DNA of 29,499 nt from a virus. The translations under genes were made by a program, and so were the position numbers. The DNA lies in the IMG/VR virus record IMGVR_UViG_3300020391_000014, positions 1 through 29,499 of that record; one strand, written 5' to 3'. Below are positions 28,525-29,499 of this stretch, piece by piece. The notes beneath the pieces were generated by a model. It was not told the DNA's origin. It was given only the letters and a program-made list of their open reading frames with translations, and made no database searches. Numbering within the stretch: position 1 is the first letter of the stretch; every line of letters begins with the position of its first letter.

Positions 28525-29466
28525 ATGGCACATATGGTAGAAACAATGGCTTACGCTGGGGAGTTACCTTGGCATGGTCTAGGTGTAAAAGTCGTTGATG
28601 ATTTAACACCACAACAAATGATGAAGAAAGCAGGAGTTGATTGGTCTGTAGAAAAACAGAACTTGATAACTGCTGGTGGTTCAACTGTTACAAATAAACA
28701 AGCATTAGTGAGGTCATCTGACGGTGCAGTTTTAGACGTTGTTGGTAAAGGTTGGAATCCAGTTCAGAACGCTGATGCTTTCAACTTTTTTGAAGAGTAC
28801 GTTAAAGCAGGTGACATGGAAATGCACACAGCAGGTTCTCTTAATAATGGTAAAATGGTTTGGGCTCTTGCAAAAACTAAAGATAGTTTTGAATTGTTCA
28901 ACGGTGATGTTACAGAAAATTACTTTCTGTTTTCAAATCCACATGAGTTCGGTAAAGCGATTGATATTCGTATGACACCTATTCGTGTTGTATGTAACAA
29001 TACTTTAACATTATCTCTTAGTGCTAAATCAGATGCAATGTTAAAAGTTAATCACAGAAAAGAGTTTGACTCTTCTGAGGTTAAAGAACAAATGGGTATC
29101 GCAAGAGAGAAACTTGACCAATATAAGACTATGGCAGAGTTTCTTGGTTCAAAGAGATATACAGAAGATAATGTTATTCAATACTTCAATACTGTATTTG
29201 GTTCACCAGCAAAGGAAAAAGTTGATGGTGCATTTCCAACAACTTCACTAAATGCAAAACTTGGTTTAGATAATCTAAATACACAGCCAGGTGCAAAATT
29301 TGGTGAGGGTACATATTGGCAGTTATTCAATACGGTTACTTTCTTGAATGACCATGTTCAAGGTAGAACTACTGATGGTAGATTGACTTCTTCATGGTAT
29401 GGAAGAAATCGAAGAACTAAACTTAAAGCACTTAATACTGCACTAGAAATGGCAGAAGTCGCTTAA
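28525..29466 (+). CDS. DUF932 phage/plasmid-like protein
   Basis: A 313-residue protein starting MAHMVETMAYAGELPWHGLGVKVVDDLTPQQMMKKAGVDWSVEKQNL, followed by VVGKGWNPVQNADAFNFFEEYV (about 72-93), KMVWALAKTKDSFEL and IRMTPIRVVCNNTLTLSL (about 151-168). This chain (WHGLG, AG-x-DWSVE, VG-x-x-(Y/W)-x-PVQN, TPIRVVC-NTL) is the signature of the DUF932/TIGR03299 family found in phages and plasmids, whose biochemical role is unknown. The protein is soluble, with no membrane segment. It is separated from the replication block by its own strong promoter and probable operator. Nothing recognisable lies in the 33 nt after its stop. Confidence 0.85.
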   Translation: MAHMVETMAYAGELPWHGLGVKVVDDLTPQQMMKKAGVDWSVEKQNLITAGGSTVTNKQALVRSSDGAVLDVVGKGWNPVQNADAFNFFEEYVKAGDMEMHTAGSLNNGKMVWALAKTKDSFELFNGDVTENYFLFSNPHEFGKAIDIRMTPIRVVCNNTLTLSLSAKSDAMLKVNHRKEFDSSEVKEQMGIAREKLDQYKTMAEFLGSKRYTEDNVIQYFNTVFGSPAKEKVDGAFPTTSLNAKLGLDNLNTQPGAKFGEGTYWQLFNTVTFLNDHVQGRTTDGRLTSSWYGRNRRTKLKALNTALEMAEVA

Positions 29467-29499
29467 AAAAATTATGTGTGGGGGTTGATTTTCCTTTCA

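Noticed and set aside
1-29499. tRNA genes, CRISPR arrays, insertion sequences or integrase
   Set aside because: Looked for and not seen. Gaps are too short for tRNA clusters, and there is no spaced repeat array, transposase or integrase frame.

Overview
This window is a stretch of the late structural region and adjoining replication and recombination region of a T4-like (straboviral or cyanomyovirus-type) tailed phage genome. It is strongly AT-rich, almost fully coding, and nearly all on the plus strand. The order of recognisable genes (neck 13-14-15, terminase 16-17, sheath 18, tube 19, portal 20, prohead core 67/68, protease 21, scaffold 22, major capsid 23, then 3, uvsY, uvsW, 55, 47, 46) is the T4 core order as modified in marine T4-like phages, where 3-uvsY-uvsW follow 23. 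The fibre domain types, the small DUF1289 gene and the low GC content point to a marine bacterial host, for example a SAR11-type or other pelagic proteobacterium. No photosynthesis gene is visible and the host cannot be fixed from sequence alone.

Layout. 1-2892: the end of one fibre-type gene, a tail-fibre assembly chaperone and fibre cassette 1. 2911-5646: a late promoter, a small beta-rich structural gene and neck/tail-completion genes 13, 14 and 15. 5642-7672: a late promoter, fibre cassette 2 and a fossil 3' gene end. 7672-8070: small terminase 16. 8072-10989: fibre cassette 3. 10996-12642: large terminase 17. 12647-12943: the only convincing minus-strand gene, a Cys-rich HNH-like protein. 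13049-17091: sheath, tube, portal. 17088-21421: prohead core, an unknown beta protein, protease, scaffold, capsid, closed by a strong intrinsic terminator. 21489-24539: DUF1289 protein, gp3, UvsY, UvsW and an LSm-like small protein. 24540-24658: a regulatory gap with two hairpins and a sigma70-type promoter. 24659-28458: late sigma factor gp55, recombination nuclease gp47/gp46 and an orphan adenine methyltransferase. 28455-29466: a second sigma70-type promoter with a palindromic operator-like site and a DUF932 gene.

How it works together. Genes 13 to 23 and 3 build the head, neck and contractile tail. gp16/gp17 package DNA. UvsY, UvsW, gp46 and gp47 carry out recombination-dependent replication. 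gp55 recognises late promoters, and T4-like late boxes (TATAAATA, ACTAAATA, CCTAAATA, GATAAATA) lie before most structural blocks, whereas the gp55 and DUF932 blocks have sigma70-like promoters. The most unusual region is the set of three fibre-gene cassettes. Each opens with a short protein of the same family and closes with a protein of another shared family, and cassettes 2 and 3 split the normally continuous 15-16-17 run. Shared N-terminal modules, exchanged C-terminal domains, direct DNA repeats and a fossil gene end indicate repeated recombination at this locus. A second unusual point is that both isolated accessory genes (the minus-strand HNH-like gene and the DUF1289 gene) have a late-promoter box exactly 5 nt before the ATG and no Shine-Dalgarno sequence, which predicts leaderless late mRNAs.
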